Shown: in pieces, positions 34,617 to 44,411 of the stretch | How the letters are laid out: the number at the start of each line of letters is the position of its first letter | Position numbering within the stretch: the first letter of the stretch is position 1 | From: Terriglobia bacterium | GTDB taxonomy: Bacteria > Acidobacteriota > Terriglobia > Terriglobales > Acidobacteriaceae | Length of the DNA: 64,000 nucleotides | Direction of reading: 5' to 3' | Assembly (NCBI GenBank): GCA_020073215.1 | Contig: JAIQFO010000005.1 | Span: 62,001 to 126,000, forward strand | Translations under genes and position numbers: made by a program | The notes under the pieces: generated by a model | The model's database searches: none | The model's input: the letters and a program-made list of their open reading frames with translations, nothing else | What the model was told of the DNA's origin: nothing

Positions 34617-35735
34617 ATGGAACATCAATACCGACGTCTTCGGGGAGAGGGGTCGATCTACACGCGGCCCCGCAGTCCCTTCCTTTGGATCAAGTACTAC
34701 CGGGCAGGAAAGCCGATCCGAGAATCTACTCGGACCGGGGACCTGGGAAAGGCCTCCCGGCTTCTCCACCAGCGCTTGGCCGAGGTCGCACCCGACTTGG
34801 CCGAAAGCCTCAAGATCGAGCAACTCGTGGACGACCTGTTCCGAGATTACCGAATCAATGAACATCGGTCTCTAGACGATGTCAAGACGCGCTGGCGTCT
34901 CCATCTGAGACCGTTCTTTGGCTCGGTCCTAGCAACCGAACTCGACTCCCGGTTACTCGCGCGCTACATCGACGGGCGCCGAGAGGAGCACGCCAGCAAT
35001 GCCACCATCAATCGCGAGTTGGCGTGCCTGAAACGCATGTACCGGCTCGCCTACAGGTCGAATCCACCGCGGGTACCGAGCGTGCCATATTTCCCACACC
35101 TGAAGGAGACGAACGTGAGACAAGGCTTCGTCACTCCCGAGCAGTTTGCGAAACTCGTCGCCCACTGTCCGGACCTGTGGCTCCGGGCGATGCTCGAGAC
35201 TGCCTATAACTACGGTTGGCGGGTGAGTGAACTGCTCAATCTTCGCGTCTGTCAGGTCAATCTCGTGGCTCGCACTATCCGGTTGGAACCGGGCACAACC
35301 AAAAACCACGAAGGGCGTGAGGTCACGATCGAGTCGGGTCGACTGCTCGAGTTGTTTTGCCAGTGCGTGGAGGGCAAGCGAGCGGAGGATCACGTGTTCA
35401 CGCGAGGTGATAAACCGATACGCGACTTCCGCAAACGGTGGCAGACCCTGTGCACGGCCGCCGCGGTGCCGGGCCTTCTCTTCCATGACTTCCGCCGGAC
35501 AGCGGCACGGAACCTGCGCGCTGCCGGCGTACCGGAGGAAATCATCATGCGCATCGCAGGATGGAAAACCTCCAGCATCTTCAAGCGATACGCGATCGTA
35601 GACAAGGCGGACGTTCGCGCGGCCTTGCAACAGCTCGAACGAGCTCGGCAGAAGCCGTTGGATCCTACCGACGTGCGCAGTTCAACCGAGCCAGAATACC
35701 CACCGGTCTCGCAGTTACCGATAGCTGCCGATTAG
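34617..35735 (+). CDS. Tyrosine recombinase/integrase (second)
   Basis: 372 residues. Start ATG 34617 chosen from AAGGAG 8 nt upstream. N-terminal arm-type segment (GEGSIYTRPRSPFLWIKYYRAGK), core-binding domain about 85-170, catalytic domain with Arg in YGWRVSELLNLR near 200, HDFRRTAARNL near 290, and Tyr in SSIFKRYAIVDK near 324. Appears intact. No excisionase beside it. It interrupts the island next to the truncated ATPase and may have caused that truncation. Confidence 0.9.
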   Translation: MEHQYRRLRGEGSIYTRPRSPFLWIKYYRAGKPIRESTRTGDLGKASRLLHQRLAEVAPDLAESLKIEQLVDDLFRDYRINEHRSLDDVKTRWRLHLRPFFGSVLATELDSRLLARYIDGRREEHASNATINRELACLKRMYRLAYRSNPPRVPSVPYFPHLKETNVRQGFVTPEQFAKLVAHCPDLWLRAMLETAYNYGWRVSELLNLRVCQVNLVARTIRLEPGTTKNHEGREVTIESGRLLELFCQCVEGKRAEDHVFTRGDKPIRDFRKRWQTLCTAAAVPGLLFHDFRRTAARNLRAAGVPEEIIMRIAGWKTSSIFKRYAIVDKADVRAALQQLERARQKPLDPTDVRSSTEPEYPPVSQLPIAAD

Positions 35736-35867
35736 CGCTCCCGAAGCTCAATCCACTTCCCACTCCACGCGTTATCGGCCCGCATGTTCCTCGCAGGCCG
35801 TCATCGGTGTGGTGATCCTTCCTCCAAGACTTCCACGATTCAACAACCTAACTCTCAAGGAGACACT

Positions 35868-36284
35868 ATGCTCGAAATACTCGTAGTAGTTTTGTTCTTA
35901 TTGGCGCTCTGCGCGACGTTCATCGTGCTGCCCATTCTATTTGTCATCAAAGCAGCGCAAGTGCTGTTCGAGCGCCCACTCAAGGAAGTTGTCAGTGCCG
36001 TCAATGAAGGACGGGACCACCACTGGAGAAACGCTGATGCAGTGGAACGCGAGAAGATGGTACGCGCGGCCTGTGGCTGGCGCGTGATCGGTAGAGTGGT
36101 TGGTGCCGGTGCACTAGTCGCTGGTGCTTCCATCGCAGCCTCACCCGCACTCGGATTCGCGTGTTGTATGGCTGCCTGGCGAACGCTGAGACCGATCAAA
36201 CAGGAGATGCGAAAGGCGTGTGCGTATAGATCGACGGGTGCAGAAGACGAGGAACGTTTTCCGCCAGGCGATGGTTGTTTCTGA
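35868..36284 (+). CDS. Small membrane protein, unknown
   Basis: 138 residues. Start ATG 35868 with AAGGAG 5 nt upstream. An N-terminal transmembrane helix (LVVVLFLLALCATFIVLPILFVI), an amphipathic charged middle (HHWRNADAVEREKMVRAACGW), a second hydrophobic stretch (VVGAGALVAGASIAASPALGFACC) and a Cys-containing polar tail. Not recognised. It follows the integrase in the same direction but with its own leader. Confidence 0.65.
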   Translation: MLEILVVVLFLLALCATFIVLPILFVIKAAQVLFERPLKEVVSAVNEGRDHHWRNADAVEREKMVRAACGWRVIGRVVGAGALVAGASIAASPALGFACCMAAWRTLRPIKQEMRKACAYRSTGAEDEERFPPGDGCF

Positions 36285-37108
36285 ACGGCTGGACTGAAAC
36301 AGTAGCTGGGGTCACTCCCGCTTTCCAAATCCGGCCAAATGCACTCCGACAGGTCTTCCGTGGAGTGCGGCGAATTTCAGCAACTTCCCAGAAGCCGGCT
36401 TCTAAGACTTATCATTACTAATCGCGGTAGGCAGGCATCAGATCACTTCAGGTTTGCGGACTACTCGCCAACACACTTCACCGCGCGATACATGATCAAC
36501 AAACGCGAATGCCTGCATTAAGGGACTTCTAACATACCGTTCTTCCTCGGGAAACGGATTAACTCCAGGGAAAAAGCGGAAATGGCTCATTGCGATATTC
36601 CATTTTGGGGGTATGTGACGATCGTAGTCGCCTGTCTTACCAAGCTCTCTTAATTGCACCTTCGGTCCAGCCGCAGTGGGCATTCGTTCAATCGTACTCC
36701 ACAACTTTGGACGTCCGGCACAGCGTTGCACGCAGTCCCCAAAACGGGCGTGAGTCGTGTGCCATCATCATCACAGGCACGATGTTGCCGTCCAGAAGCT
36801 TGGTTCTAAGGAATCAATCGTCGACATTTCGAGTAGACGCATTTCGTTGAGAATATTTCTGTCGTACCATGCCCAGATATAGCGGCGTGTTCATTCGCCT
36901 TCTCGATCATGACCTTCAGAGAAGGATCCCAAGAAGGCGGGCGACTTGAAGCAAGTCTGAATCGTCGTTCCAACCGAGGAGATCGCCAACCAGACCTAAA
37001 GATGAGGTCGAGGCTTGGGTTTACGGACGATGAACGACCTGGTGAATCACCGGAAGGAGAAGGAAGCCAGCAGGCGAGCTTCTTCCTAACTCAACGCGGT
37101 CACCAAAG
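36285..37108. other. Intergenic region, no gene recognised
   Basis: 824 bp. Frames on both strands are short and low-complexity; none carries a known motif. A long plus-strand frame at its right end is the antisense of the LuxR gene. Confidence 0.5.
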
Positions 37109-37576
37109 TCAGCGCTGCGGAGGGTTCTGCACATTTGTTTGCGGCCAAACCGCCAAAATTGCGTGCCTCGAAAATCCTTCGCGCTCCAATAGGCGGGCGA
37201 CCATCGCCGCGCGAGAAGAGACGCCAAGCTTGTGGAAGATGCGCCGCAGGTGGGTGCATACCGTCCACGAACTGATGTTCAGAACGTCAGCGATTACCTT
37301 GTTGGGGTGGCCTAAGCCCACCATGCGTGCAATTTCCTGTTCCCGAGGACTAAGCACGAAAGACTTCCGCTGTGCACGCGGCATTCGAACCAGCAAATAA
37401 CGATCTCCGTCGCAGCCGACATCCAGGATAATTTCTTCGCCCCCATCTCCACAGCCATCGTCATATATTGGGTTTTCAGCGGCATGGCTAATCAGCAGCC
37501 GGAGCAGATCTGACACATCCGTGCAGGAAGGACCCGGAGCACCACCATCAATCTCACTGGCAGCACGGGTACGCAT
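37109..37576 (-). CDS. LuxR-type HTH regulator A
   Basis: 155 residues. An unrecognised N-terminal sensor-like part (about 1-70, acidic) is followed by a GerE/LuxR HTH: LSPREQEIARMVGLGHPNKVIADVLNISSWTVCTHLRRIFHKLGVSSRAAMVARLLE. Short, with no receiver or LuxR autoinducer domain. GGAGGG precedes the ATG. Paralogue of the divergent gene at 38225, with the same DGDRYLLVRMPR / CRYLLVRLPR segment before the HTH. Confidence 0.88.
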   Translation of the reverse strand: MRTRAASEIDGGAPGPSCTDVSDLLRLLISHAAENPIYDDGCGDGGEEIILDVGCDGDRYLLVRMPRAQRKSFVLSPREQEIARMVGLGHPNKVIADVLNISSWTVCTHLRRIFHKLGVSSRAAMVARLLEREGFSRHAILAVWPQTNVQNPPQR

Positions 37577-38224
37577 AAGCCCTCCTAAGGGCCGCGTGGA
37601 TTACAAGCTGTTTCTCCAATCCCTGATTCGCACTGCCGCCACGCGCAATAAACGCTATGCCGGACTCAATGGCTCACCTCGTCTAAGACGGCGCCGCTCA
37701 TTGAGCCGGGTTTGTACAACATGGGATACATTTTTCGAGCATTAATGCGAATTTGTTCCGTTTTCGTAACAGGACCGAAGCGGCGCAATCCTAAACCGAC
37801 TCACATCGCGAACGGCGCCTCATAACCCCCGCCCTGCTTGGGTTAGGATCTCGGGTGACGGATTATTTTGGAATCACGAGGTCGCTCCGGTTGGACGGCA
37901 TGGGGTATGCGGGAACTTCCCAGCTTCGACCCGTAACCGGTCGAGTCCCGCTCCGATCGCTTCTCCCGTTCATGTCGTTGATCGCTCGCCGAACGTCAGC
38001 GTTTTTACATCTTTGTCGCTCGAAAATGCGACTACCACTGCGAGACGTCCTGTTATATGGTTATTCCACTCCCAGCTCCATCGCACGACCGGCGCTCGGA
38101 ATTTCATTGCTCGACAACAGATATTCAGCACATCTGCCGCACGGGGGGGTCGCTCATCCTGTGATGCTGACGTGGGCTAGTCCCCGTTGAAGACGGCCTT
38201 TCGCCACTTTCCCGAGAAATTCCA
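37577..38224. other. Divergent intergenic region between the two LuxR-type genes
   Basis: 648 bp, presumably holding both promoters. No coding frame is convincing. A T-rich stretch near 37730-37765 (TACATTTTTCGAGCATTAATGCG) could hold promoter elements. No clear inverted-repeat operator was identified. Confidence 0.45.
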
Positions 38225-38686
38225 ATGCGGACCAGCCCAGCATTGACGGAAACGGCTCGCGAAGCGAGGTCCCATCCCGTCGACGAAGTAATCAGGACGC
38301 TGGTGGGTCTGCTGGAAGCAGGATCGGAGGTAGGTACGATCGATCGATCCCCCCACCGGGAACAGGTCCTGCTGGACGCCGAGGTGGGAGGATGCCGGTA
38401 TCTGCTCGTTCGCCTGCCACGCTCTGAGCACAGTCCCATCCGGCTCAGTCCGCGAGAGCAGGAAATTGTGCGCATGGTTGCCAACGGTCACCCCAACAAG
38501 GTTATCGCCGATGTCCTGGGCATTAGCACCTGGACTGTGTGCGCCCATTTGCGTCGCACATTTGCGAAGCTGGGAGTTACCTCCCGCGCCGCGATGGTGG
38601 CGCAGCTCTCGGAGATGGGATTGCTGACCAACAATCATCGCGCTACGCCAGACTCACGCCCAGTCCGCTCGAAGCAATCCGCCTAA
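38225..38686 (+). CDS. LuxR-type HTH regulator B, paralogue of A
   Basis: 153 residues; same plan as regulator A: a variable N-terminus, then LLDAEVGGCRYLLVRLPRSE and the HTH LSPREQEIVRMVANGHPNKVIADVLGISTWTVCAHLRRTFAKLGVTSRAAMVAQLSE. The HTH halves are about 75% alike, the N-termini differ. Its 3' end overlaps the amidohydrolase stop by 4 bp in convergent orientation. Confidence 0.85.
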   Translation: MRTSPALTETAREARSHPVDEVIRTLVGLLEAGSEVGTIDRSPHREQVLLDAEVGGCRYLLVRLPRSEHSPIRLSPREQEIVRMVANGHPNKVIADVLGISTWTVCAHLRRTFAKLGVTSRAAMVAQLSEMGLLTNNHRATPDSRPVRSKQSA

Positions 38687-39552
38687 AGTTCGTGTTCCAG
38701 CTGTGTCCCGGGCGGCAGATAGGCCCTATTATCTTGTGCGACGCTCAATGCCTGATGCGCGTGGGAGTTGCCGGAGGCAGCGCAGACGGGTCGTCTAGAA
38801 CTGCGCATCAATGTCGGGCTGCGCAGCACCGGGCGCAGCAAGCGCAACGCGTTCCCACCTAAGATGAGCGCCTCCTGATCGGGCGACAATCCGAGCAGGC
38901 GAATCTTGTGAATTTCGACTCCCGGATGCAGCCACGGGCCGTCCGATCCGAATAGAATTTTGCGCGCCCCAGCCCGCTTGATAGCTTCCACAATGTAATC
39001 AAAGCGCCTAACACCGGCCGTGTCGGTGTATACATTCGGATAGCGACAAAGTTGATCGATGACCTGCTGATGTGCCCTCCAATCGTCCGCGAAACTACCC
39101 AGATGCGGGACGATGAAATTGACATCGCGGTATTGGGGAGCGAACATTTCGACGACCTCCGCCCGGCCCACGACATCGGCCAGCACGGGTAACCCGAACG
39201 CTCTGGCTGCTTCGCAGACCTCGCGTGTGGGCATAGCGTCAAACCCGTGCAATTTGATGCCGCGAAAATGCCACCTGGTAACAGCGCACTCGACCATGGA
39301 AAATATGCGACCGGCATCGCGACCGGCGTGGACGAATGCAAACCCAATCAGCCGATCAGGGTCTTCAGCGACGATGCGTCCAACCTGAGCGTTGGCTTTG
39401 GCGTAATCACTGTGAAAAGGCGCGAACACAATTGTCTTGTCAATGCCGGCAGCCCGCGCACGGCGGAGGTAGGCTCCGATTGGCGCGTCCGTGTTCCACG
39501 GCGCGGTCATACGATCGCCCTTTCCAGCGTGACAGTGGCTGTCAATTACCAT
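38683..39552 (-). CDS. Amidohydrolase-family TIM-barrel hydrolase
   Basis: 289 residues of the amidohydrolase-2 type: DSHCHAG metal-binding motif at 4-10, GIKLHGFDAMP, VPHLGSFADDW, NVYTDTAGV and the metal Asp in FGSDGPW. Predicted metal-dependent hydrolase or decarboxylase; substrate unknown. The last 50 residues (from RPVLRSPTLM) are not typical of the family. Its start overlaps the end of the M20 peptidase gene by 11 bp, so the two are translationally coupled. Confidence 0.82.
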   Translation of the reverse strand: MVIDSHCHAGKGDRMTAPWNTDAPIGAYLRRARAAGIDKTIVFAPFHSDYAKANAQVGRIVAEDPDRLIGFAFVHAGRDAGRIFSMVECAVTRWHFRGIKLHGFDAMPTREVCEAARAFGLPVLADVVGRAEVVEMFAPQYRDVNFIVPHLGSFADDWRAHQQVIDQLCRYPNVYTDTAGVRRFDYIVEAIKRAGARKILFGSDGPWLHPGVEIHKIRLLGLSPDQEALILGGNALRLLRPVLRSPTLMRSSRRPVCAASGNSHAHQALSVAQDNRAYLPPGTQLEHEL

Positions 39553-40972
39553 TCCTAGAACTCCAGACGGTTTGTTTGTCCAGTTGGCGGGCCCTTTTCA
39601 GCCTTTCAGCGGCCGCAGCCAAGAACCAGATGCTGGTCTCAATTCCTCGATAAAAGTTCCCCAGGTGAAACTTCTCATTCGGACTGTGGATTGGGTCGTC
39701 GGGCAGAGCAAAGCCCATCATGACCGTGGGTATCCCCAGCAGTTGCTGAAACATGCTGAGGACGGGGAAGGAACCTCCAGAGCGCACCAACGCTGTAGAG
39801 GATCCAAAACCCTTGCGAAGCGCAAAAACGGCAGCGCGAACTGCCGGATGCTCGCGGTCCAACACCGCGGGTTTCGCCCCGGAGAGCACGCGGACTGCGC
39901 AGGTAACTGTGGGCGGTACGATGTCAGCAATGTGGTTGCGGAACAGCCGCTCGACCCTTTTCGGATCCTGGTCGGGCACGAGTCTGAAGCTAAGTTTTGC
40001 CAGAGCGTGAGAAGGTATCACCGCCTTTACGCCCGCACCTTGATAGCCACCTACGATGCCATTCACCGTCAATGCCGGACGAATTGTTAACCGCTCGTAC
40101 AAGGTGAATCCGTCCTCCCCCCAACCTTTCTCCGCGTGCGCCGCGCTTAAGATCTGGGCATCACGGGGGCCGGTGCGCGCCATAAATGCACGCTCGTTTT
40201 CACTCCAATCGCGTACATCGTCGTAGAACCCGGGAATGCTAATGTGCCCATTTTCGTCATGCAGACTCCCAATGATTTCGCAGAGGGATTGCAGCGGATT
40301 ATGAATGGCCCCACCGAAGTTGCCGGAATGCAGGTCCTGCCCCGGCCCCCGTACCTCCAGTTCGAGCCGCAGTGCGCCTCGTCCCGCATAACTGATGGCG
40401 GGCTGATTCGGTCCGAGCATGGGGCTATCGGAAACCACAGCGACATTCGCCCGGAGCGCGTTCCGATTTCGCGCGATGAACGACATCAGGTTGGGGCTGT
40501 CGATCTCCTCCTCGCCCTCGAACAGGCATTTAACATTGATCGGCAGTGAGCGTCCCGTTCGGAGGTAGGATTCGATCGCCTTAAGATGCGTGAACAGTTG
40601 CCCTTTGTCGTCACACGCACCCCTGCCGTATAGATTGTCCCCCTTTACTGTCGGAGTAAATGGTGGCGTGCGCCACTGATCAAGAGGATCGGCAGGAAGA
40701 ACATCATAGTGGCCATACACCAGCAGGATGGGGCGATTGTAGGCTTGCAGCCACGTCCCATACACGATTGGATGTCCGCGCGTCGGAATTACTTTTACAC
40801 GCTCAAGTCCAATGCGCCGCAAATGATTTCCCAGCCAGATCGCGCAATTCTTGAGATCACGGGCATACTTGGGTTGGGAGCTGACCGAGGGGAAACGTAC
40901 GAAATCTTTCAGTTCGGCGAGGAACCGATGTCGATGGCGGCGGGCGTATGTTACGGCGTGTTCCGGTGTCAT
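39542..40972 (-). CDS. M20-family metallopeptidase (dipeptidase-like)
   Basis: About 476 residues from ATG 40972 (an in-frame TTG at 41005 is also possible). Zinc-site motifs of the M20 family are present: YGHYDVLPAD, GRGACDDKGQ, EGEEEIDSPN with the catalytic Glu pair, and the final PNEKFHLGNFYRG. The lid domain includes the GPGQDLHSGNFGG segment. Cytosolic, two-zinc exopeptidase type. It is 57-90 bp after the last gene of the Glu-Gly repeat operon on the same strand and may process its peptides, which is inference. Confidence 0.9.
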   Translation of the reverse strand: MTPEHAVTYARRHRHRFLAELKDFVRFPSVSSQPKYARDLKNCAIWLGNHLRRIGLERVKVIPTRGHPIVYGTWLQAYNRPILLVYGHYDVLPADPLDQWRTPPFTPTVKGDNLYGRGACDDKGQLFTHLKAIESYLRTGRSLPINVKCLFEGEEEIDSPNLMSFIARNRNALRANVAVVSDSPMLGPNQPAISYAGRGALRLELEVRGPGQDLHSGNFGGAIHNPLQSLCEIIGSLHDENGHISIPGFYDDVRDWSENERAFMARTGPRDAQILSAAHAEKGWGEDGFTLYERLTIRPALTVNGIVGGYQGAGVKAVIPSHALAKLSFRLVPDQDPKRVERLFRNHIADIVPPTVTCAVRVLSGAKPAVLDREHPAVRAAVFALRKGFGSSTALVRSGGSFPVLSMFQQLLGIPTVMMGFALPDDPIHSPNEKFHLGNFYRGIETSIWFLAAAAERLKRARQLDKQTVWSSRNGN

Positions 40973-41062
40973 GATGCATGCAGGTGGTAGCTTTTCCTCA
41001 GCCAAGGGACTGCTTCAGCGCCAACCTTTGCGGGTCAGCGCTGAAGCAAAGGAGTACCCCCG

Positions 41063-42247
41063 TCAGTATTCGTACTCGAACTCACGCGCTGGCGCTCTTA
41101 CGGGCGAGACTCCCGGTTTCCCACGGCCGCGCCCGTTGGATGACACACGCACCGGCGTGGGTTGAGTCTGGTCCCACGGTAGTACGCGCGCTGACGCCGG
41201 CCGTCCGGCCAGATTCATGGCTTGCGCACTGGTCAGCCACTCTTCCGACTGCTCGGCGATCTCCAGCAACAGAGTTTCAAACTGCGCCCGCGTGGTTTGC
41301 AAGATGTGGGGTTGCGCCAGCCAGCGCAGCACTTCTCGTCCCGTGACTCCCATCCTCTGGCGAGGCGAAGTGACGAGGCGCTCGTTGAAGTAGCGGATCA
41401 GAACCTCTTCTACCACGTCCCAGGCGTTATCGGCGCCAAACAGATTCTTGACGTCGTCAGCGTTTAGAATCTTAAAAGCTTCTTCGAGCAGTTGCATGAC
41501 TTCGACTCGCAGGACGTTGAGATGACCAAACGACAGCCACTTCAGGTTGTTTCGTAAGTCGAGACCGGCGCGTCGCACGATGGCGATTGACCCGAAGCTG
41601 GGATCGTAGGCACGCTCGCGAATCACATCTGAAATGCGCTTGTCACGCCAGAACAGCGTGACCTGGTGAATGAAGTGAGCAAAGAGCTTGTGGAAATCGG
41701 TGTTCGCCCGGGAACCAGTGGGTACGGGCGCCCCCCCGTAGTTGAAGATCCGCTTGTAGGCGGACTGCCGGTCGCGCTGGGTGTAACGCAATACATCGCG
41801 GCGATCGAATTGATACAGGGCGAAGGCGCCCGACCCGCCCGAGAGTCGAACCGTACCCGCACGGAACAGTTCTTGAAGCTTCTGGACTACGCGGAAGACG
41901 CCAATCTTCTCATGCTGCCAAAGGTAGTACATGTCACCCACGGCCACGATGCGCTCGGAGGTAATCGTCTCGTCGTAGGCTTCCACACCAGGCGGAATGC
42001 GGGTGATGCCAAACTCACGGGCAGCCTCGGGGCCAACCCCGGCCAGCGCAGCCAGGCCTTTGTCAGGAGGAGGCGTCGCCTTGGTGTCGGCGTCCACGAC
42101 CGAGGCCAGCATGTCATCAATCTGCTTAGTGAGCGCGTCAGCCAGCTGCGGGTTGGAGATCAGGTCCGACGATAAGCGGCTGGCCACCTGTTCCCGCAGG
42201 GCTGCTATCCGGTCGTATAAGCCTTGATAATCTTTTTCGTTTGCCAT
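41063..42247 (-). CDS. Unknown protein ending in an EFEYEY tail, Glu-Gly repeat operon
   Basis: 394 residues, not recognised. N-terminal helical region (DRIAALREQVASRL), AALAGVGPEAAREFGI, then a globular part with many aromatic residues (VGDMYYLWQHEKIGVFRVVQKLQELF; FHKLFAHFIHQVTLFWRDKR). The C-terminal 40 residues are Pro/Arg/Gly-rich and end REFEYEY, a short relative of the alternating acidic/aromatic tracts that open the two repeat proteins of the same operon. That tail may be a shared sorting or docking signal. Last of the six core genes. Confidence 0.8.
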   Translation of the reverse strand: MANEKDYQGLYDRIAALREQVASRLSSDLISNPQLADALTKQIDDMLASVVDADTKATPPPDKGLAALAGVGPEAAREFGITRIPPGVEAYDETITSERIVAVGDMYYLWQHEKIGVFRVVQKLQELFRAGTVRLSGGSGAFALYQFDRRDVLRYTQRDRQSAYKRIFNYGGAPVPTGSRANTDFHKLFAHFIHQVTLFWRDKRISDVIRERAYDPSFGSIAIVRRAGLDLRNNLKWLSFGHLNVLRVEVMQLLEEAFKILNADDVKNLFGADNAWDVVEEVLIRYFNERLVTSPRQRMGVTGREVLRWLAQPHILQTTRAQFETLLLEIAEQSEEWLTSAQAMNLAGRPASARVLPWDQTQPTPVRVSSNGRGRGKPGVSPVRAPAREFEYEY

Positions 42248-42294
42248 GAGTCAGCCTCCTCAACTTTGCTGCGAGTGCCACACAATCAGCTCAG

Positions 42295-43749
42295 TTAAAA
42301 CGGCGGCGGTTGAATCTGCTGAGCAAGAGTCAACAGGTTGTCTAGCTGGTCTTGCAGATCATTGGCCGCATTGAGCACCCGCGGAGTGTTAAATGCCGAT
42401 GGTACTCCGGCGGCGGTGATGACATTCAGATCGGTCAAAGCGGCCGCCGCGGGAATCAACGACTGCTGCAGGATCGGGATAAAGGTCAAGCCAATGCCAA
42501 AGGTCCCACCCTCCTGCGCAATCCTCGGTCCTTCTTCGGCTGCAAAGTCCCGTATCCACGAAAGCACCCTGTCAACAAACATCGGTTGCAGGACATTGAC
42601 TGCTGGATTGGCGGACAAGGCAAAGTTGATCAGCACGGTCTGTTGTTCGTCAGGACCGATGAACATTGAATCCAGGGCAAACCGCACTTCATCCACCGAT
42701 TCCACAACCACCGACATCTGTTGCGAGATCAGCACCAGTTGCGTTCCAAAGAAAGCTTGGGGTGCGGCTCCCGGACCAACCTGGAAGAACGGCCGGTTGA
42801 TGTTCCAACTCTGCTGCAGGGAGGTCACGTAATCGACGATGATGCGAAAATTCGTCTGATCCGTTTCATCCTCAACCGTGTTTACCAGATTGCCGGGCTC
42901 CGCCGGGATAAGTCCGATTGCGCCAAGAGGCTGCCGCCGCAGCCCAAGGACTCGTCGCAACGTAGCCAGTTGACATCCGCTAACGAGCAGGTCTGGATCG
43001 AACTGCACCACAGCTGGAGGCAGAACGCCGGTCAACAGCAAGAAAATCTGATCTACCCTCGTCACTCTTGGTCCACCAGCCATGCCCAGTTCGACGACAA
43101 GCTGGGTCATTTGATTGCGCACGATTTCCCGCGTGGCTTGAATGAATTCGTCGTCGGCGTCGGGCCGCAGGGGGTACAGTCCGTCCAGAAGCTTGAGGGA
43201 CTCATCGATGGCGTCTTTGGAGCGCGTATACACACTGGCTTGGGCTCCGGTAATGCCACCGCCGATATCAGTTTGCACCGCGTAGGTACGGGGCGTCCAC
43301 ACGCACTCAGTGCGACCTTCTGTCTCTTGGCAACTGAACGATGCGTTGAGAGCGCCCACGAATCCTTTTGGGTCGCCGACCTTGGGCTTCCAGCCGAGCA
43401 CATCCGCGATGGCCTTCATCGCCATTTGTCCAAGCTGTGAGCCTCCTCCCGCTCCGCCCCCCTTGCCAGGCGACGCCAGCGGTGACGGTGGATAACTAAC
43501 CTCTTCAGTGAGGATCGGGAACGCGGTGGCGGCATTCATTGCGTGTGTGACTTGGTTGGCAGCTCCAGCCACCGTTCCAGTGAGGCCTGGCTGCGCGGCA
43601 GTCCCCGTAATCGCGGCTGTGACGTCAGACAGGTCCTGCCCGACCTGTTGCACTGCATCAGTAAGGCCCGGAGTGGTTTTGGTTCCGGCGATGGCCTCGT
43701 GCAATTTGTCTGCAGCATTCTCGATTGCCTTTATGGTTGGTGTTGCCAT
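42295..43749 (-). CDS. Unknown large protein of the Glu-Gly repeat operon
   Basis: 484 residues from ATG 43749 (GGGAGGG upstream). The N-terminus is Ala/Thr-rich and repetitive (IKAIENAADKLHEAIAGT; two copies of a PGLT-containing unit, TTPGLTDAVQQVGQDL and AQPGLTGTVAGAANQV), like a coiled or phasin/tape-like segment. A Gly/Pro linker (SPGKGGGAGGGSQ) leads to a globular region with an SFSCQETEGRTECVW pair of cysteines and a long C-terminal alpha/beta part. No catalytic motif recognised. It could be a structural or carrier component. Confidence 0.8.
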   Translation of the reverse strand: MATPTIKAIENAADKLHEAIAGTKTTPGLTDAVQQVGQDLSDVTAAITGTAAQPGLTGTVAGAANQVTHAMNAATAFPILTEEVSYPPSPLASPGKGGGAGGGSQLGQMAMKAIADVLGWKPKVGDPKGFVGALNASFSCQETEGRTECVWTPRTYAVQTDIGGGITGAQASVYTRSKDAIDESLKLLDGLYPLRPDADDEFIQATREIVRNQMTQLVVELGMAGGPRVTRVDQIFLLLTGVLPPAVVQFDPDLLVSGCQLATLRRVLGLRRQPLGAIGLIPAEPGNLVNTVEDETDQTNFRIIVDYVTSLQQSWNINRPFFQVGPGAAPQAFFGTQLVLISQQMSVVVESVDEVRFALDSMFIGPDEQQTVLINFALSANPAVNVLQPMFVDRVLSWIRDFAAEEGPRIAQEGGTFGIGLTFIPILQQSLIPAAAALTDLNVITAAGVPSAFNTPRVLNAANDLQDQLDNLLTLAQQIQPPPF

Positions 43750-43842
43750 TGTCGTCGCCCTCCCGAGCTCTCGCTCATGGCTTTTTGTGGCTCTTCGCCG
43801 CAGCGTGCGCCACGCCAGCCCGATTCCCAATCGTGCTGCTCT

Positions 43843-44406
43843 TCACGTAGCGCCCTCTTTTTCCGAGTCCCTTACGTCAGGCGCTGACACGAGCTGCTGG
43901 CCGATGTTGGTGGCCTGCACCGACACCGATGTCATCCCTACCCGCTCGGCAATTTCCTGCCAGCACCCGGCCAGGGCCTTGCTGGCGAGGTCCAGCGGCT
44001 GACGGCACTGCTCCAGTCCGTGTTTCACGCTGCTCGCCCAAGGCAGCCACTCTCCGCGCCGCTCGCTCCCTAAGCTGGAGAGATCTTTCAACTTTTCGTA
44101 CGACACTAAGTCGGCAGCAAACTGCTGCTCGATCTGGTGAAAGCGCTCTTGACAGTTGGTGAGCGCTCGACGGGCCCGATCCAGATTCAGGGGATGTGCG
44201 ACCGCCTTTTGAGCAGCTCGTGCCGACGTCAGGCACTCGCCCAGCAAGCCCATCAACTCCAGGATGGTATCTTCGAGGTGGTCGACGAGCGCCGCTTCCC
44301 CTTTTAGCGGTTTGTCCTCCGCTACTGTCACCCGAAGTGCCAGCAGAGTGTCGTGGAGCCTTCGGAGATGCGTGTAGAGTTCTCGGAATGTCGCTTCCAA
44401 AGCCAT
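43843..44406 (-). CDS. Helical protein of the Glu-Gly repeat operon, unknown
   Basis: 187 residues, almost entirely helical with Leu/Ala/Glu heptads (FRELYTHLRRLHDTLLALRVTV; LVDHLEDTILELMGLLGECL; RARRALTNCQERFHQIEQQF). Predicted four-helix or coiled-coil adaptor; no known domain. Five bases after the HExxH gene, so coupled to it. It may be a chaperone for that protein or for the large unknown that follows. Confidence 0.78.
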   Translation of the reverse strand: MALEATFRELYTHLRRLHDTLLALRVTVAEDKPLKGEAALVDHLEDTILELMGLLGECLTSARAAQKAVAHPLNLDRARRALTNCQERFHQIEQQFAADLVSYEKLKDLSSLGSERRGEWLPWASSVKHGLEQCRQPLDLASKALAGCWQEIAERVGMTSVSVQATNIGQQLVSAPDVRDSEKEGAT

Positions 44407-44411
44407 CTCAT

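Noticed and set aside
34953..35630. 225-codon minus-strand frame
   Set aside because: Antisense to the second integrase catalytic domain.
36909..37400. 163-codon plus-strand frame
   Set aside because: Antisense to LuxR regulator A, whose HTH is clear.
37855..38190. 111-codon plus-strand frame between the LuxR genes
   Set aside because: No RBS, no similarity and a composition unlike the neighbours.
42721..43440. 239-codon plus-strand frame
   Set aside because: Antisense to the large unknown of the repeat operon, which has the better RBS and context.
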